NCBI GenBank assembly: GCA_027627225.1 | Contig: CM051029.1 | Coordinates: forward strand, 76,607,578-76,671,577 | Direction of reading: 5' to 3' | DNA: 64,000 nt | Source: Congeria kusceri | Taxonomy: Eukaryota > Mollusca > Bivalvia > Myida > Dreissenidae | Shown: piece by piece, positions 11,554 to 23,602 of the stretch | Layout of the letters: each line of letters opens with the position of its first letter | Numbering within the stretch: position 1 is the stretch's first letter | The notes under the pieces: model-generated | Told to the model about the DNA's origin: nothing | Seen by the model: the letters and a program-made list of their open reading frames with translations, nothing else | The model's database searches: none | Made by a program: the position numbers and the translations under genes

Positions 11554-12308
11554 TTTGGGTTGGTTGTTTGCATTTTCAGTTGGATACTGTAGTCAAATAC
11601 TACTCTACAGTTGCCAATCCAGCTTAGAATTTCTGGGAGCTTTTGCTTCACACAGCAGTCTGCACAAAAGTTTTATTTCATTTCTTGCCGTTATGTCTGC
11701 AAGTTCTATTTCCTTGTATCTATTTTGCAGTCATAAACAAGATTGTGATGCACACACACACACAAGTCATTGTGCATGTCTTATTTAAATCTGCCAATTT
11801 TAGCTGAATGCACCAAATAACTGGCCAATGAAAAGCATTTAAAAACAAACATTTATATTTATACACATGTATTAAAAAAAAGACATTCATGCTACATGTT
11901 AATATAACACCATACAATAAAAAAACAACATTGTGGTTTCTTTACAACTCCTTAACCTGACCACAATCTTCTACCAGCCATGTGGGCCAGTACCAGTATT
12001 CAAGTTAATTTTTCTACTGGTTTTCTCAAAGGTCTAGCAGATAATTGAAAATACAGCACACATTCCAGTCTTTTGATTCATCCCAAGGCACCGCCTTAAG
12101 CCACATCAAGTTGCCTGTGATAAAGTGGTCTATTCATCCTCTTCTTCCTGTATATTAAAGGGTTCTGTACATAGTCTGACAGACTTGTGAACACTGAGCA
12201 AAAATTTATGATAAAGTGGTCTATTCTGATTTCTTGTTACTGACAGAATATGGTCTTTTTAGGCGTAGCTGTCTAAGATCACGTTTGACCTGGATTTCTT
12301 GCGATAAT

Positions 12309-13645
12309 TATGCAGCGGGAAAATTGAATGCCAATAGAATTTGGCAAATTTTCTATTTTTTAGGGAATGCAAACTTACAACAATGGTTTAATGTATACCA
12401 ACAACTGTCGCAAACGTTTGGGGATTAAAATGTTCATGATAGTTTACATAAGCAGTTAAAATAAAGTTATAATCATATCTTCGACATATACTCTAGAACT
12501 GAACATAATTATGAACATATTTTTGCATTGTATGTCTAGATCAGAATATTATATTCGTTCTCAGAATTTATTCCTCTGTTTTTTTTAGCCTAGCGGCACG
12601 CTGTATAAATAACAATTGATTCTAGCGAGTTCAACAAACTCACGATCATTCTCGGTGTATAGCTGTTACAATATACATGCCTCAGTTAGCATCCAGAGAA
12701 TCATAAGAGCGAATATTTCAGTAAATGGGGAATTTATGTTTATAAACTTACTGTGCATTTTAATTTGAAATTGAATGGCGGTTGCGTTCAGTACAGAATT
12801 AAATAACATTGCACATTTCTATCAACTTTTCCAGTAGATGTTAATCAGCCGATAAAAAGATATCTTTCAATAAACAAAATGTGGTGAAATAAGTAATGGA
12901 ATACGTCAGACTGTTATTCATGTTACTTTTACTTCATTTTCGTAGCATTAATACATTATTTGCAATACCAATTATACACAGAAACCCTTGATACATCATA
13001 TTCCCACCGAATGTAATTTTAAATTGCCATAGTCTAATGAAATTTTATGTTTGTGTTATAAAAAAGTTAAGTCATCATTATTTTTAATGCGCTGAATGTT
13101 CCCTGAAGATTGCTTTTCATAAGTATACACAATATAAATGATTAACTGACTTAGAAATGTGTATGTATTATGTATAGATAATTTCCAAGATGAAGGTAGG
13201 GTATGTTACTTAAGAATAACTATACGCGTCTGATACAGAATAATTTTCATTCATTCCTGCAATTATTTTTGTACATTGTTAATTTGTTTAATTTGGCTGA
13301 CAAATAAATGTATGTAATAATGATATTAACATATATTATTTAGGTTATTTATGTAGCACTGGTGAAAACATGGGGCTGTATGATCAGTTTTTTCACTGTA
13401 CAAATATTAATAATTATTGAATTAATCACACATTAATTTTGGGATATGAGAAGTTTTCTTATGGTGCTCAAAACATCTGGGGTCCGAGAAGTCGCCTTGT
13501 CTAGGTGGGGACCGAAAAATCTGGGGTCCAAGAAGCTACGTAACCGATCATCTTGGCCCTCTTGTATTATGTTTAGGGAAAAATGATATCTCATTATTAA
13601 TGGCAACGCCGATTGTCTTTTTTAAAAGACATTTCTTGTTTCTTT
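12309..13645 (+). repeat. Dispersed repeat, copy A (CTGGGGTCCGAGAAG family)
   Basis: This block aligns by eye, with indels, to 17066-18080. Shared landmarks in the same order are 'gggaaaattgaatgccaatag', 'tttggggattaaaa', 'gttatagtttacataagc', 'aataattattga', and the closing CTGGGGTCCGAGAAG motifs with 'ccctcttgtatta'. No open frame is conserved between the copies, so the family appears non-coding. The closing CTCTTGT hints at the same class of bivalve element. Confidence 0.65.
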
Positions 13646-15070
13646 TATATGAAATGGTTCTGTGCATGGTCTGACAGACTCGTGAACACTCAGCACAAAT
13701 GTATGATCAACTGGTCTAATCTGATTTCTTGTTGATTAATATGGTCTTTTCCTTTATATTAAATGGGTCTGTACATGGTCTCACAGACTTGTGAACACTT
13801 AACAAAAATGTATTATCTTTATGCACCACACAGTACCAAGGTCTTACATTTATATTTACACCAGGCTATCTCTTGCCACAAAATTGATAGAAAAGCATCT
13901 GGATTAGTTTTTGTGAAAGACTGTAATTATTCCAAGTACAAGATGAAAGGAATTGTAACCTATCAAGTTGTTAGTTTGCTTGGCACAAAGAGAGAGCCAG
14001 ATGAACTATTAGGATCACTGGACTTTCTGGCACCCATTGTCCACAATAGACTCAAATATCACCAAAATTTTATTCGGATCACCATGAATGTTTGTCACTG
14101 TCAGAATGATGTTCACATTGAATGCATTATCAGATTTATCGATGGCCCAAGTCTGGTCAGAAAGTTGGTCAGTAGGTCAATTAAGCTTATTATCACTTAA
14201 GGGTTCAATGTTTTATCCCATTTAAATATAGGCCAGGTTCAAAACTGGGTCATGTTGAGCCAAAAATAGGTTACTAAAGAACATGAATACCATGTTAATA
14301 TGATGTGACATTCGTCAAGTGTCACTGACACAAATGCCATGGAAAACTTGCTTACACTCTCGTGGAGCTTCTTCTTCCATCCTATCACCAGGACAGATTG
14401 AAACCTGGTCAGTTTGATTGTCTTGATGAAGTCTGGGTCAAGTGTGAATATGGATGAAAAATTGCATTAACATGTCTGATAACATGGACAGCTTTTTCCC
14501 CATTCATCAGCTTTTTTTTACCCGTTCATCAGGTTGCATCAATGTGTGATTCATGGCCTGTATGTAATAAAGGTCACACTCAGATGTGGGTCATTTGCAG
14601 TGGCATACTAGATTAATAGCAAAAATAAATGCTGATCAATAAATCCTAATGAAAAACATCATATTTCAAATGAAATATGCAATATGCTATGTCAGATTAC
14701 TGACCTGTGCAAAGTCTAAGCAGAATTGTAATAAATACTGGCAGTGTATAATATGGTTACTATTTGTGATAAAAGACACTTTTTAACATGCTTAGGAGCT
14801 TCATTTTTTTATCTTTTCAGATTTAAACTCGGTCAGATTGATGGCCTCGTTTATTCATAGGGTTTAGTATGGTAACTGTGGATGAAAAACTTGTTCACTT
14901 GGTTAAAATAAATAAAACAGAATTATTTTTTTTACACGTTACAGCCTCTCAGGTTTGTTGATCAGATCAGTTCTAAATCTAGGCCAAGATTGAATCGTGG
15001 TTCAACACATCATGTTACTTAAGCAGGTGAACAATATTGTACCAGCATGGACCTCCTGTTTATAATATGA
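13646..15070 (+). repeat. Diverged tandem-core element remnants
   Basis: Phrases such as 'ggtctgacagactcgtgaacac', 'ggtcaaaactgggtcatg' and 'ggtcagtaggtcaa' recur here and at 12165-12215, 16770-17000 and 24770-25140. They mark eroded monomers of a bivalve tandem-core element. The longest ATG frame of the window (13763-14200, 145 codons) lies inside. It shows no domain, and its middle ('ctattaggatcactggac') recurs at 16830-16855, so I treat it as non-coding repeat. Confidence 0.45.
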
Positions 15071-15504
15071 TATGTATTTATACATAATGGTTAACTGATA
15101 GTTCCTTGAGCAATCTCTATGTGCTAATTAGCTCACCTGAGCACCAATTGTTACAGGGACTTGACCTGCATTGTAATTTGTTTTGCAACAATTGCCTTGC
15201 AGTGGCAATAGGTTTACAATTTTTTATCCAGACTTTACAAACTTGAACAGTTATGTATGACCAAAATATAAACGTTTGGAAATAGGCTAGATTGTGTAAC
15301 TGATTTAATGAAAAGGTATCCATCATTGTCAGTACTCAGGTGAGCACTTTTGGCCATTGTGAAAATCTTATGTGAAACTGAATTTTAACATAGTATTGAC
15401 ACTGAAATGTTGGTTACAATTCTTATTTTGTATAGTGGCCATACAGGGACCAATGTCCATGAATTGTTTTCCCACCACCCCTGCTCTGTCTCAGTTACGC
15501 CACA

Positions 15505-16729
15505 TTTTAGCTAACCTGAGCACAAAGTGCTTAAGGGTGAGCTATTGTGGTCAGTTATCGTCTGGCATCTATTTTCGTCGTCGATCGTCTTCTTCAACAA
15601 TTTACTTAAACAACTTATCTGGAACCACTTGGCAGATTTCAACCGAACTTTGCAGGAATGTTCCAGGGATGGTCCTTTCAAAAATGTCTTCAATTCTTTT
15701 GAATATCTGGAAAACTCTGGTTGCTATGGCAACCAAAAGCTTTAAAAAAAATGGAAAACTTAAAATATTTTCTTGTCCAGGACCACTGGCTGAATTTCAA
15801 AATAATTTCACAGAAATGTTCCTTGGTTGACCAAATTCCAAACCTGTTTGAATCATTAAAAAACATGGTCGCTTGGGGGCATGGCGTTGTTCCTTGTGTG
15901 GCTATATTGAAAACTTAAAAAATCTGAAACCTTTTGCTGAATTTTAAATTAATTTCACAGAAGCTCTACCAAATTCCTTCAAATCATTTTGATTCTTTAA
16001 AAAACCGCTGCCAGAGGGCGCGGCAGTTTATATATGACTGTATAATAACCTTTGAAAATATTCATGTCCGAAACAACATGCTAACTACAGATTTTCAATT
16101 TTTTTTACAGAAATGTTAATTGGCTGACTATCTACAAGATTTCTTCAAATTATCTTGATTTGTTAAAAACATGGCCACCAGGGGACTGGACAGTTCTCCT
16201 TATACGTCTTCTTGTCTTAAACCACTTTCTTGATTTCGAAATGAGTTCACAGAAATTTTCCTTGAGTGACTATTACATTTTTTTTTACATGGCATTTATA
16301 TAGCGCAAACATTATAAAATATTATATTGCGCTTCACATTTACTTAGCACACATTCGATTAATAAAAAGAATACATATTACGCACGACAACATTATACTA
16401 CATAATTATATACACACGATAGAACCTAAACATTCAATATTCAAACAGGATTCTAGAACTTAGATTCAGACATATGGATATATTGTTTTATATCACTACA
16501 GATGTTTTGGTTTTAAAATAGCACACTCAGAGCATACTCATACTATCTACCAAGTTCCTTTAAATTATTTTGATTTGATAAAAAAGTGACTGTCAATGGT
16601 CCATTGTTGACAACTGTTGTCAACTTTGCTTCAAAGTTAACATCTTATAGCACGCAATGACATTTTTACAAGCCAATATGATTAATCAAACTCAGGTGAG
16701 CAACCCAGTTCCATTTTGTCCGTCTTGTT
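15505..16729 (+). mobile_element. Tandem-core bivalve element (TTAGCTAACCTGAGC...CAGGTGAGC...CTTGTT)
   Basis: The element opens with TTTTAGCTAACCTGAGCACA and closes near 16690-16729 with ACTCAGGTGAGCAACCCAG and GTCTTGTT. Between them lie about four diverged 160-170 bp monomers. Recurrent phrases are 'cacagaaatgttccttg', 'ccaaattcc' and 'aaaaacatggccgcc'. This layout (unique ends around a tandem core) matches Pearl/Helitron-like non-autonomous elements described in bivalves. Open frames of 60-150 codons here are by-products of the monomers. A second insertion interrupts it at 16274-16541. Confidence 0.7.
16274..16541 (-). mobile_element. 268-bp insertion with 5-bp target duplication
   Basis: A sequence starting TACATTTTTTTTTTACATGG, with GGCATTTATATAGCGC, breaks a monomer of the surrounding element. 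ACTAT is present on both sides (16269-16273 and 16542-16546). The T-run at the left end suggests a retroposed poly(A) tail in reverse orientation. The GGCATTTATATAGCGC phrase is one I associate with dispersed repeats of many aquatic invertebrates. Confidence 0.6.
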
Positions 16730-17065
16730 TATTTTGTAATCATATCAGTCTGTTTGTTGTGCGCCTGATAATTAAGCTGAGAATGTCTTCACAAAAATGA
16801 CTAGTTGACTTGGCACATAATGCCAGATTAACTATTAGGATCACTGGACTCTCCACATTTGTTGTCTACACTTTATACTATACAGGTCACAGTTTTTGTT
16901 GGTGAATTTTGTTAGCATGCTTGGCTCAACAAAATGTGGATCAAATTTCAGCATGAATCAACTGGGGTGTAAAACTAGGTTACTAGGTCAAATAATATGA
17001 AACTAGATACCCTAGCATCATTTGTAACCTGATCAGGTGGAAAGATTTAGGCTGTTTTTGGGTGT

Positions 17066-18080
17066 AGTGGGAAAATTTAATGCCAATAGAATTTTCTAAT
17101 TTTAGGGAATGCAAATTTCTAACAATGGTTTAACGTATACCAATAACTGTTGCATACTTTTGGGGATTAAAAATCTTCATAATTGTTTACATAAGCGGTT
17201 AAATTAAAGTTATAAACATATCTTCCACATACGAATTAGAAATGAACATAATTGTGAACAATTTTACTTATTGTATGTCATAATGAAATAACTATATTGT
17301 TTAGCCTACATAATCGGCGCTCTCTATAATTAGCAATTACAATCTTACAATTCACGGGGACGACAGTAGGTCACAATGTACCATGCTCATCCTGTTGAGC
17401 TTGCAAGCACAAAATATAAAGTGGTACATTTCTGGTATTTTTCTGATAAATAAGCAAAACAAATATTAGCAAATTTGATTGAACTTATATTTCCTATTAT
17501 TTTATCATTGTGTACAAATATTATTGTACGCTGTAATCGACTGTTGTCCCCATCAATTACTTCAAGAAAGTACGACTCCAGCAGGAGAATCATTCTAAAA
17601 ATAGCGCGCGGTAAAGCTGTGTTAACACACGCACCAATAAGCGTCTGCAGAATCCTAAACCCGAGAAATTGCAATAAATGGGGAATTAATAAACTTACTG
17701 CTCATTCATTTCCGCTATTATTTTCTGACAATGTTAATTTGTTAAATTTGCGTGACAAATTAGCTTATTCATGTAGGTGAAAACATGGGTCGGTATATGA
17801 TCAGTTTATTCATGGTACAGATATTAATAATTATTGAGTTTATCTGAAATTAATTTTGGGGGCCAATATGTTTTCTTATAGTGTCTGAAAAATCTAGTGC
17901 CCGAGAAGTCTCCTTAGTAGGGACCGAAAAATCTGGGGTCCGAGAAGTCTCCTACGTAGTGCAAAAAAAGGGGGGTCCGTGAAGTCACAGCTTGGTCCTC
18001 TTGTATTATATTTAGAGCAAAAAAAAAGACATCTCAATATTAATTTCTACGCCAATTGTCTTTTTTAAAGACATTTATTG
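17066..18080 (+). repeat. Dispersed repeat, copy B (CTGGGGTCCGAGAAG family)
   Basis: Second copy of the block at 12309-13645, shorter by about 0.3 kb through internal deletions. It has an extra GGTCCGAGAAGTCTCC unit near its end. Frames that open in copy B (for example 17387-17780 on either strand) have no counterpart in copy A. Confidence 0.65.
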
Positions 18081-20335
18081 TTCCATATGTTCGTTCCGCA
18101 TCCATATCGGCATAATCATTATATGGACAAGCTTTCCATAAATTCGCATAAAATCGTAGAATATTTTAGTTTTCTTCTTATTTTCAAATAGTTACAATGT
18201 CTGTAAAAAGCTGTTAAACATTTTTAATCACATTGGCTACAAATATTTATGCCAGTATGCGGAAACATTCACATGTGGTTGAATTTAAACAATATAAAAT
18301 TATCCAACAATTATATCTACATCGTCAGTCATGACTCATTTATAGGTAACCTGCTATTACCGAGTTATTGTACTCTTAGTCTTAGGTTGAGTTATCCAGT
18401 TGTATCTAGACTATTTTTTTTCCCCAATCATTAATATACCGTAAAAAATTGTGTATTACAAGCAGTCATGTTTAACCTAATTTCTTTGCTGGAAAATGTG
18501 GGAAAAAATATTTTGGAATCAAAATCACGTTGAAAATGTGTGCTGTGGAGCTTTGCAATCATTTTTTCACAAAAAGAAGGTATAAAAATTGTGTCAGATT
18601 GAAAAAAAAAATCAAATTAAATGTTTTACATATTTCCAGCATATTAATACAGTTTTTCCAAGCTCTTATGTGATATAGACGCTTTGCAAGCAAAGGTTAC
18701 ATTACATCAACATGTTATTGGCAAGTTCATACAATTTTTGTAAAGTACTCAAAATGATACTAACATCTCAATCTATTTACCAACATTAACGACATAAGCC
18801 AGGAAAAACACAAACAAACCAATTTCTAAATATTTATTCACACTTATTGAGTTGCCAAAACATATGTTTTTCACACATTTCATAAGACAAAGGAATTTAT
18901 CACAATATCAACAATGGCCTCAAATACAGTGCTGTACTCGGGACAGTTGGGATTGATATTATAAGAACAACAATGACTTGCAATAAACAAAAATGGCAAA
19001 ATTGGCTTCATTTCTTCTCTTTTTTTTAGCCAAATGTTTAATGTTTAAAATGCTGGATACATACCTGAAAAGATAATGCATCTGCGTATGGCCATACATT
19101 TGATAGATCCTCCAAGGTTTTCAGGCGCCCAGATGTTTATTCCACCAGTATTGTACTGGATAGGTGCATAACACACCTGTGAATGGGTGCAACACTCTTG
19201 CCGGGTAATTTCGGCAAGTATGTTTTGGGACTTGGTCCTAATTGCACCCAGTGCTGGAAACCCTTCACTGCTGGTATCTGCTGCTGGAATGCCCCCTGTT
19301 TTACGATCCAAGAGCAACTTTTAAGCAGCATTTTACCGAAAATGCTGTTCCTTTTAATTTAAACACCAATTTGAACCCTGATGGGCCAAACAAACAGGTT
19401 CTCTATTACAGAGCCCTTGCCACCTATTTCTTGGGTGTCAGATGACCAACAAAATTTAATTATCTATGGGCGGCCTGATGTGTTTCCAAGTCTTTCCCAC
19501 ACAGGACACTAAGTAAGGGATCAGCCCCTGGAGGGGGACTCTAGTCGCTTGCCGTACCTAGTTCTGTGTCTAACCAATTATATTTTACATACATGATAAA
19601 TGATTAAAACTACTGACTTGTTAACTTCTATGTTTTGTGTATATTGCTATATGCACACCTTTCTCCCTCCTATTGGGGTTTAAACCCTTTAATCTCTTCA
19701 TAAGTATAGTTAAACCCAGGAAAGTGGAGTGTTTGTAACATATATTCCCTTCCCAAGTATGATTTACCTCTTTTTGTACTTCCTTTGCATATATATTCAG
19801 GGGTCTTCATATTTATTTTTGACGCCGCAATTAGGCATCATTCCCCCAATGAAAAAGTATATATTTTTCCCCCATTTGAGGCCTAATTCCCCATAAAATA
19901 ATTGCCATCCAATTTGTATTCGTTTTTGTTTATGGGAGTAAATTTACTTTAGCATCGGTAAAAACGGTTTACGATAAAATCCAAACAACTCCACATGGTC
20001 ATTTTAAATGACTGTTTTGACTTGTCTTGTTCCCTTTTATGTTTGCCTTCATAATAAAACTTTAAAAATCAGTTAACTGATATCTTATTTGCCGGGATCA
20101 GCACCGCAAACACTCCATGTCCTCTATATAGGACACACAGGCTGCCAATAGTCTACTCTCACTGAGCCGCGATGGTTGGGGTGGGGGGGATGCCATCACT
20201 CCTGTGTATTGCTCTTTTCTTTTAATCCATGCGGTGAAGTGCCCCGGCCTTTCCGACCAAAGCCAACCTGGTTGACTTCAGTTTCCTTATTTTAAGAACT
20301 TTTTTTTCCAATAAACACATTAGTTTACTTATATA
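18081..20335. other. No gene seen; some diverged repeat text
   Basis: The minus-strand frame at 19317-19045 is followed by a donor-like CAG|GTATGTAT (minus, near 19063). It has no recognisable domain, and part of it (GTTATGCACCTATC) recurs near 27270, so a dispersed repeat is more likely than an exon. The 19800-19930 text resembles the GGGGCC repeat at 10.6 kb. Confidence 0.4.
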
Positions 20336-20341
20336 ATTTTC

Positions 20342-21121
20342 CAGTATTCATTCTGGGCCGCGCCTTTGCAGGATTCCCGCAAAAGAAAAATAAATGGGCG
20401 CAACAAAAATACTGTCTGTGCGCCATTTGGGCGCATGATAAATATAACAGGCGCATAGAATATTCCATTTGCAGGAATTTGTTTTCGAATGAAAACCATT
20501 GTAAATTGTATTGCAAATTGTAAACATCGCATAGCCTGATTTTTAGTGGAAACTAACCGTTACCAGGCTACCGGGCGCGCACTGTTTTATAACTAGCGAT
20601 TTCGTTGGCAGATAAGGTCACGTGCCATTTGACCTCGCTTACATCATCACAAATTGATGACAGTGCTGTCTTGCGGTTTAAGTTGATTTTAATAAGAAAA
20701 TAAAAATGTCAAAGCGGAAAGCAGATACAGAGAGCATCGAAGGGAAAACTCTTGAATTTTCCACCAACATTCCTAGGCAAAATAAGAACATTGTTGAAAA
20801 TGAGGGCAAAAAAATGTCTGTTGATTTTGCCGTATCCGTACTTTTGCCGTATCCGTACTTCATCTGCAAGTTAAGTTGAAAAAAACAACAACTGTTAATT
20901 TTCCAAAAACGTTGATGGTCACAAATTTCAGAAAGATTGGTTAGAGAAATTTTTGTGGTTATTGTACAATGAAAAGAGTAATTTGATGTTTTTTGACATT
21001 TGTAAAAAAAATGTAATAATAAAAGTAACCAGAAAAATAATTATGTTAAAAAATTGTCGCCCCCGAAAAAATCCTTCAATGGCGCATTGGCCCACCTGCA
21101 ACTCAGCCCAGAAGAACACTG
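20342..21121 (+). mobile_element. hAT-like element, copy A (TIR CAGTGTTCATTCTGGGC)
   Basis: The 780-bp interval starts CAGTATTCATTCTGGGC and ends with the reverse complement, GCCCAGAAGAACACTG. Its whole length aligns to 23612-24368 in inverted orientation. The terminal CAGTG and the encoded N-terminal domain fit the hAT superfamily. It is too short for a full transposase of 600 or more residues, so it is an internally deleted, non-autonomous copy. The flanking target duplication has decayed. Confidence 0.75.
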
Positions 21122-21129
21122 ATTTTTAA
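20706..21129 (+). pseudogene. N-terminal remnant of KIAA1586-like hAT transposase
   Basis: An ATG in good context (AAAAATGTC, 20706) opens a 57-codon frame starting MSKRKADTESIEGK and stopping at 20877-20879. It contains a tandem duplication of TTTGCCGTATCCGTAC. In the next frame, from 20899, comes FSKNVDGHKFQKDWLEKFLW followed by LLYNEKSNLMFFDICKKN. The pattern W-L-E-x-F-x-W-L-x-Y-(N/D)-E-K-x-x-x-L-M-F-x-x-x-C is the start of the zinc-binding region of hAT-type transposases annotated as E3 SUMO-protein ligase KIAA1586-like. Here the first zinc-ligand Cys is Phe (MFFDIC). A stop and a frame change separate the halves, and the catalytic domain is absent. It cannot make transposase. Confidence 0.7.
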
Positions 21130-21229
21130 TTAATGAAACCCGGTCTTAAAGCAGTTTTTAAAGTATATGAAAATACGGGCCAATTCACTGTCTTAACTAT
21201 AATATTGTCTCTGAGCAGAACAGTTTAAA

Positions 21230-21577
21230 ATGTACAAATCTTGTTTCTTAATTGCTACATACATATATTGTGTATTTGACACAATATTTTATTCTGAATT
21301 ATTAATGTGCCTTGATTATAGTTCATTCAATTTATGGGAACCTTATCCTATAGAACCACTACTACACCGAGACCTGGTTCTTTATTTAATTTCAGTTTTT
21401 ATTGTATTAATTATGTTGTTGTTTTCCATTCTCCGTTTAATCTCGATGGCATCCCCTCAAAACCCTGGTCCCTACAGCTGCCGTGCCAGCTTGCGTCCCT
21501 CCACACTCTTCAAACCCGCCTATCATTCTATATTCTTATCCGCCATTTTAGTTTTTTTTACCCCACCCGGTGGCTAA
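21230..21577 (+). other. 115-codon open frame with hydrophobic stretch and NPGP
   Basis: The frame contains a long hydrophobic segment (about residues 48-70) followed by SPQNPGPYSCRASLRP. Hydrophobic lead plus NPGP recalls the 2A-like N-termini of some invertebrate LINE ORFs. The Asp-x-Glu that should precede NPGP is missing and nothing reverse-transcriptase-like follows. I regard it as a weak candidate relic or chance. Confidence 0.2.
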
Positions 21578-22085
21578 GTATGTTTTTTATTATGTCAGTA
21601 TAAATACTTTGTACATATTTATGGCATAAATATGTTGTTTTGTTATTTTGAACAGTTTAGTACTTTTACTATGGCTCTAATAATGTGTCAGTATTGCATA
21701 ATACCTTTACTACTGTTCTTTTTAACAGCCACTGAGGTGGGGATCTTAAAATCACATTGGATATTGTTAGTTAAAGCTGCCTAGAACTTTCTTTTATACA
21801 TACATTAACCGACAGGGTCTCAAGTCGGAGCATTGAAGGCTATATTCCCTGTCGGCAAGTGTGAACAACTGTCAAAATCTATTTATTTTCTCTATTATTG
21901 AACACCAATATTGTGCAGTTCAAATGTACATATAAATTGTATTCATGTTGTATATATTGCGACACATCTAAGTTTGAATTATTATTTGCTCTTTTAAACA
22001 GAGATTTATAAATTCTCTACTCTTGACATTCATAGATATGTCTTTACATGCACCTTTTCATTAAAACTATATCTACTTCATGTAA

Positions 22086-22892
22086 AGTGTACTCCCTCTA
22101 TACCGAACACTGACCGGACAATGTTCAGTTTTGATATAGTTCCAGTTTACTGAGGGTATAAGGCAATTTACAAAAATGCATGTTGATTATATTTATAAGT
22201 TTTCTATTAATATTTATTCAAACATGGCATATAACGACAGTACAAGCATAACACGTAACTAATTATTAGAAAATGCACCACTATTTAAAATCATGACCAA
22301 AGAGAATGCATACCCAGCACAACAATTTGAACACAACGGGCAGTCACATGAAAGTCACACATCACCCTATATATAATTAATTTAAAAAATAAAGCATGTA
22401 AATAATATTCAAATTAGGTTTTAATTAACGTTATCATTAATAGTCGTTTGAAACTTACAACATTTCTGTTATAGAGCAATAAAAGGGTAAAATAGTTTCT
22501 AAACAAATGCAAACAGTCTGACTAACACTTGCTTTGTTATCTACTCTTATTTAATATTAAATACCCATTCACTTATGCCTCCACATTCTTATCTCGAGTC
22601 TTAATATGGTGTCGAACTGTTGCCGCTAATTATCGAATTAAGTGTGCACTTGCCCTGCAGCAAGACTGTCACGCGCTTAAGTTAATCGATCATCTGCAGA
22701 TTGACACATTTTCCACCCTGTCCGGTTTACAGAGGTCAAATTGTACACTGAAACAAAGCGATGAACCGCTCCCGCTGTTTGATATTCATGATGCAGAGGT
22801 TCGGGTATACTGAGTGCTTTCGCATATTAAACGTCTGTTCGGTTTTCACAGGTTTCCGGTTTATATGGAGTTTGGTATTAAGGGAGTACACT
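22086..22892. mobile_element. 807-bp inverted-repeat element (AGTGTACTCCCT)
   Basis: The left end AGTGTACTCCCTCTATACCG and the right end reverse complement AGTGTACTCCCTTAATACCA match for 12 bases exactly, then with substitutions. Flanks GTAA (left) and GTTA (right) may be a worn 4-bp target duplication. The right half is noticeably richer in CpG than the surroundings and holds a 94-codon frame without a domain (22529-22813). It is a non-autonomous DNA transposon of unassigned superfamily. Confidence 0.55.
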
Positions 22893-23602
22893 GTTATATT
22901 GAAATTTGTTTCTTAGTGTACTGTAGCCTATCTCATAGGCATACGATTACTTCTATAAAATTCCATATAGAATACATGGAACAAATATTTGACAATTCAA
23001 AGACATTTTCTTTCTGGACATTGTTGACCGCATGGGTATCAGAACCTTATTTTTGTATCTAAAACACTATACATTTTACTTTATTAAATACCACTTTGAC
23101 CCAGTGGTTATATTTCTTTAACACACCTTTTGTATCCAATTAAAATGGCCTTATAACACTATTTAAGGCATTGTTCCAGATACCTATTTCTAAAAACTCC
23201 AACAAACTCTATAAATAATCAATAGATTCATAGGGTTTAATAACTTGGTGAAGAACCCTGCATAAACTACCCTATGCAGGCAACTCATTCAGTTATTTAT
23301 TCCTCTGGGCTGCAAACAATAATTAAAAAGAATAGAAATACTCAAAAAATTTAATATTTCCATTTAAAAGTGTCTTTTTTTAAGTTTTGATGAACCACAA
23401 CCTTTTTTATACTAAATAACACATTATACATGTGCTCTGACCTTCAGAAACATGCTTGTTTCTGATTGGTCAACAGTCACTAACACCCAACTGAAGTAGG
23501 TCAATCCGTTTTTGGTAAATTTGTCGTATTTTTGGATTTTAAACTGCTATTTACACCTTTTAGCATATTCCTAGTCCCTTTACTCTTTCTAACTTAATTA
23601 TG

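Noticed and set aside
13763..14200. Longest ATG frame (145 codons)
   Set aside because: No domain or codon pattern, and it is embedded in diverged tandem-core repeats; part of it recurs out of frame near 16830.
15372..15918. Overlapping frames of 65-152 codons
   Set aside because: They lie across the 5' end and monomers of the tandem-core element at 15505-16729, with several frames open at once.
19045..19331. Minus-strand frame followed by a donor-like GTATGTAT
   Set aside because: No domain; some of its text recurs at 27.3 kb, so a dispersed repeat is more likely.
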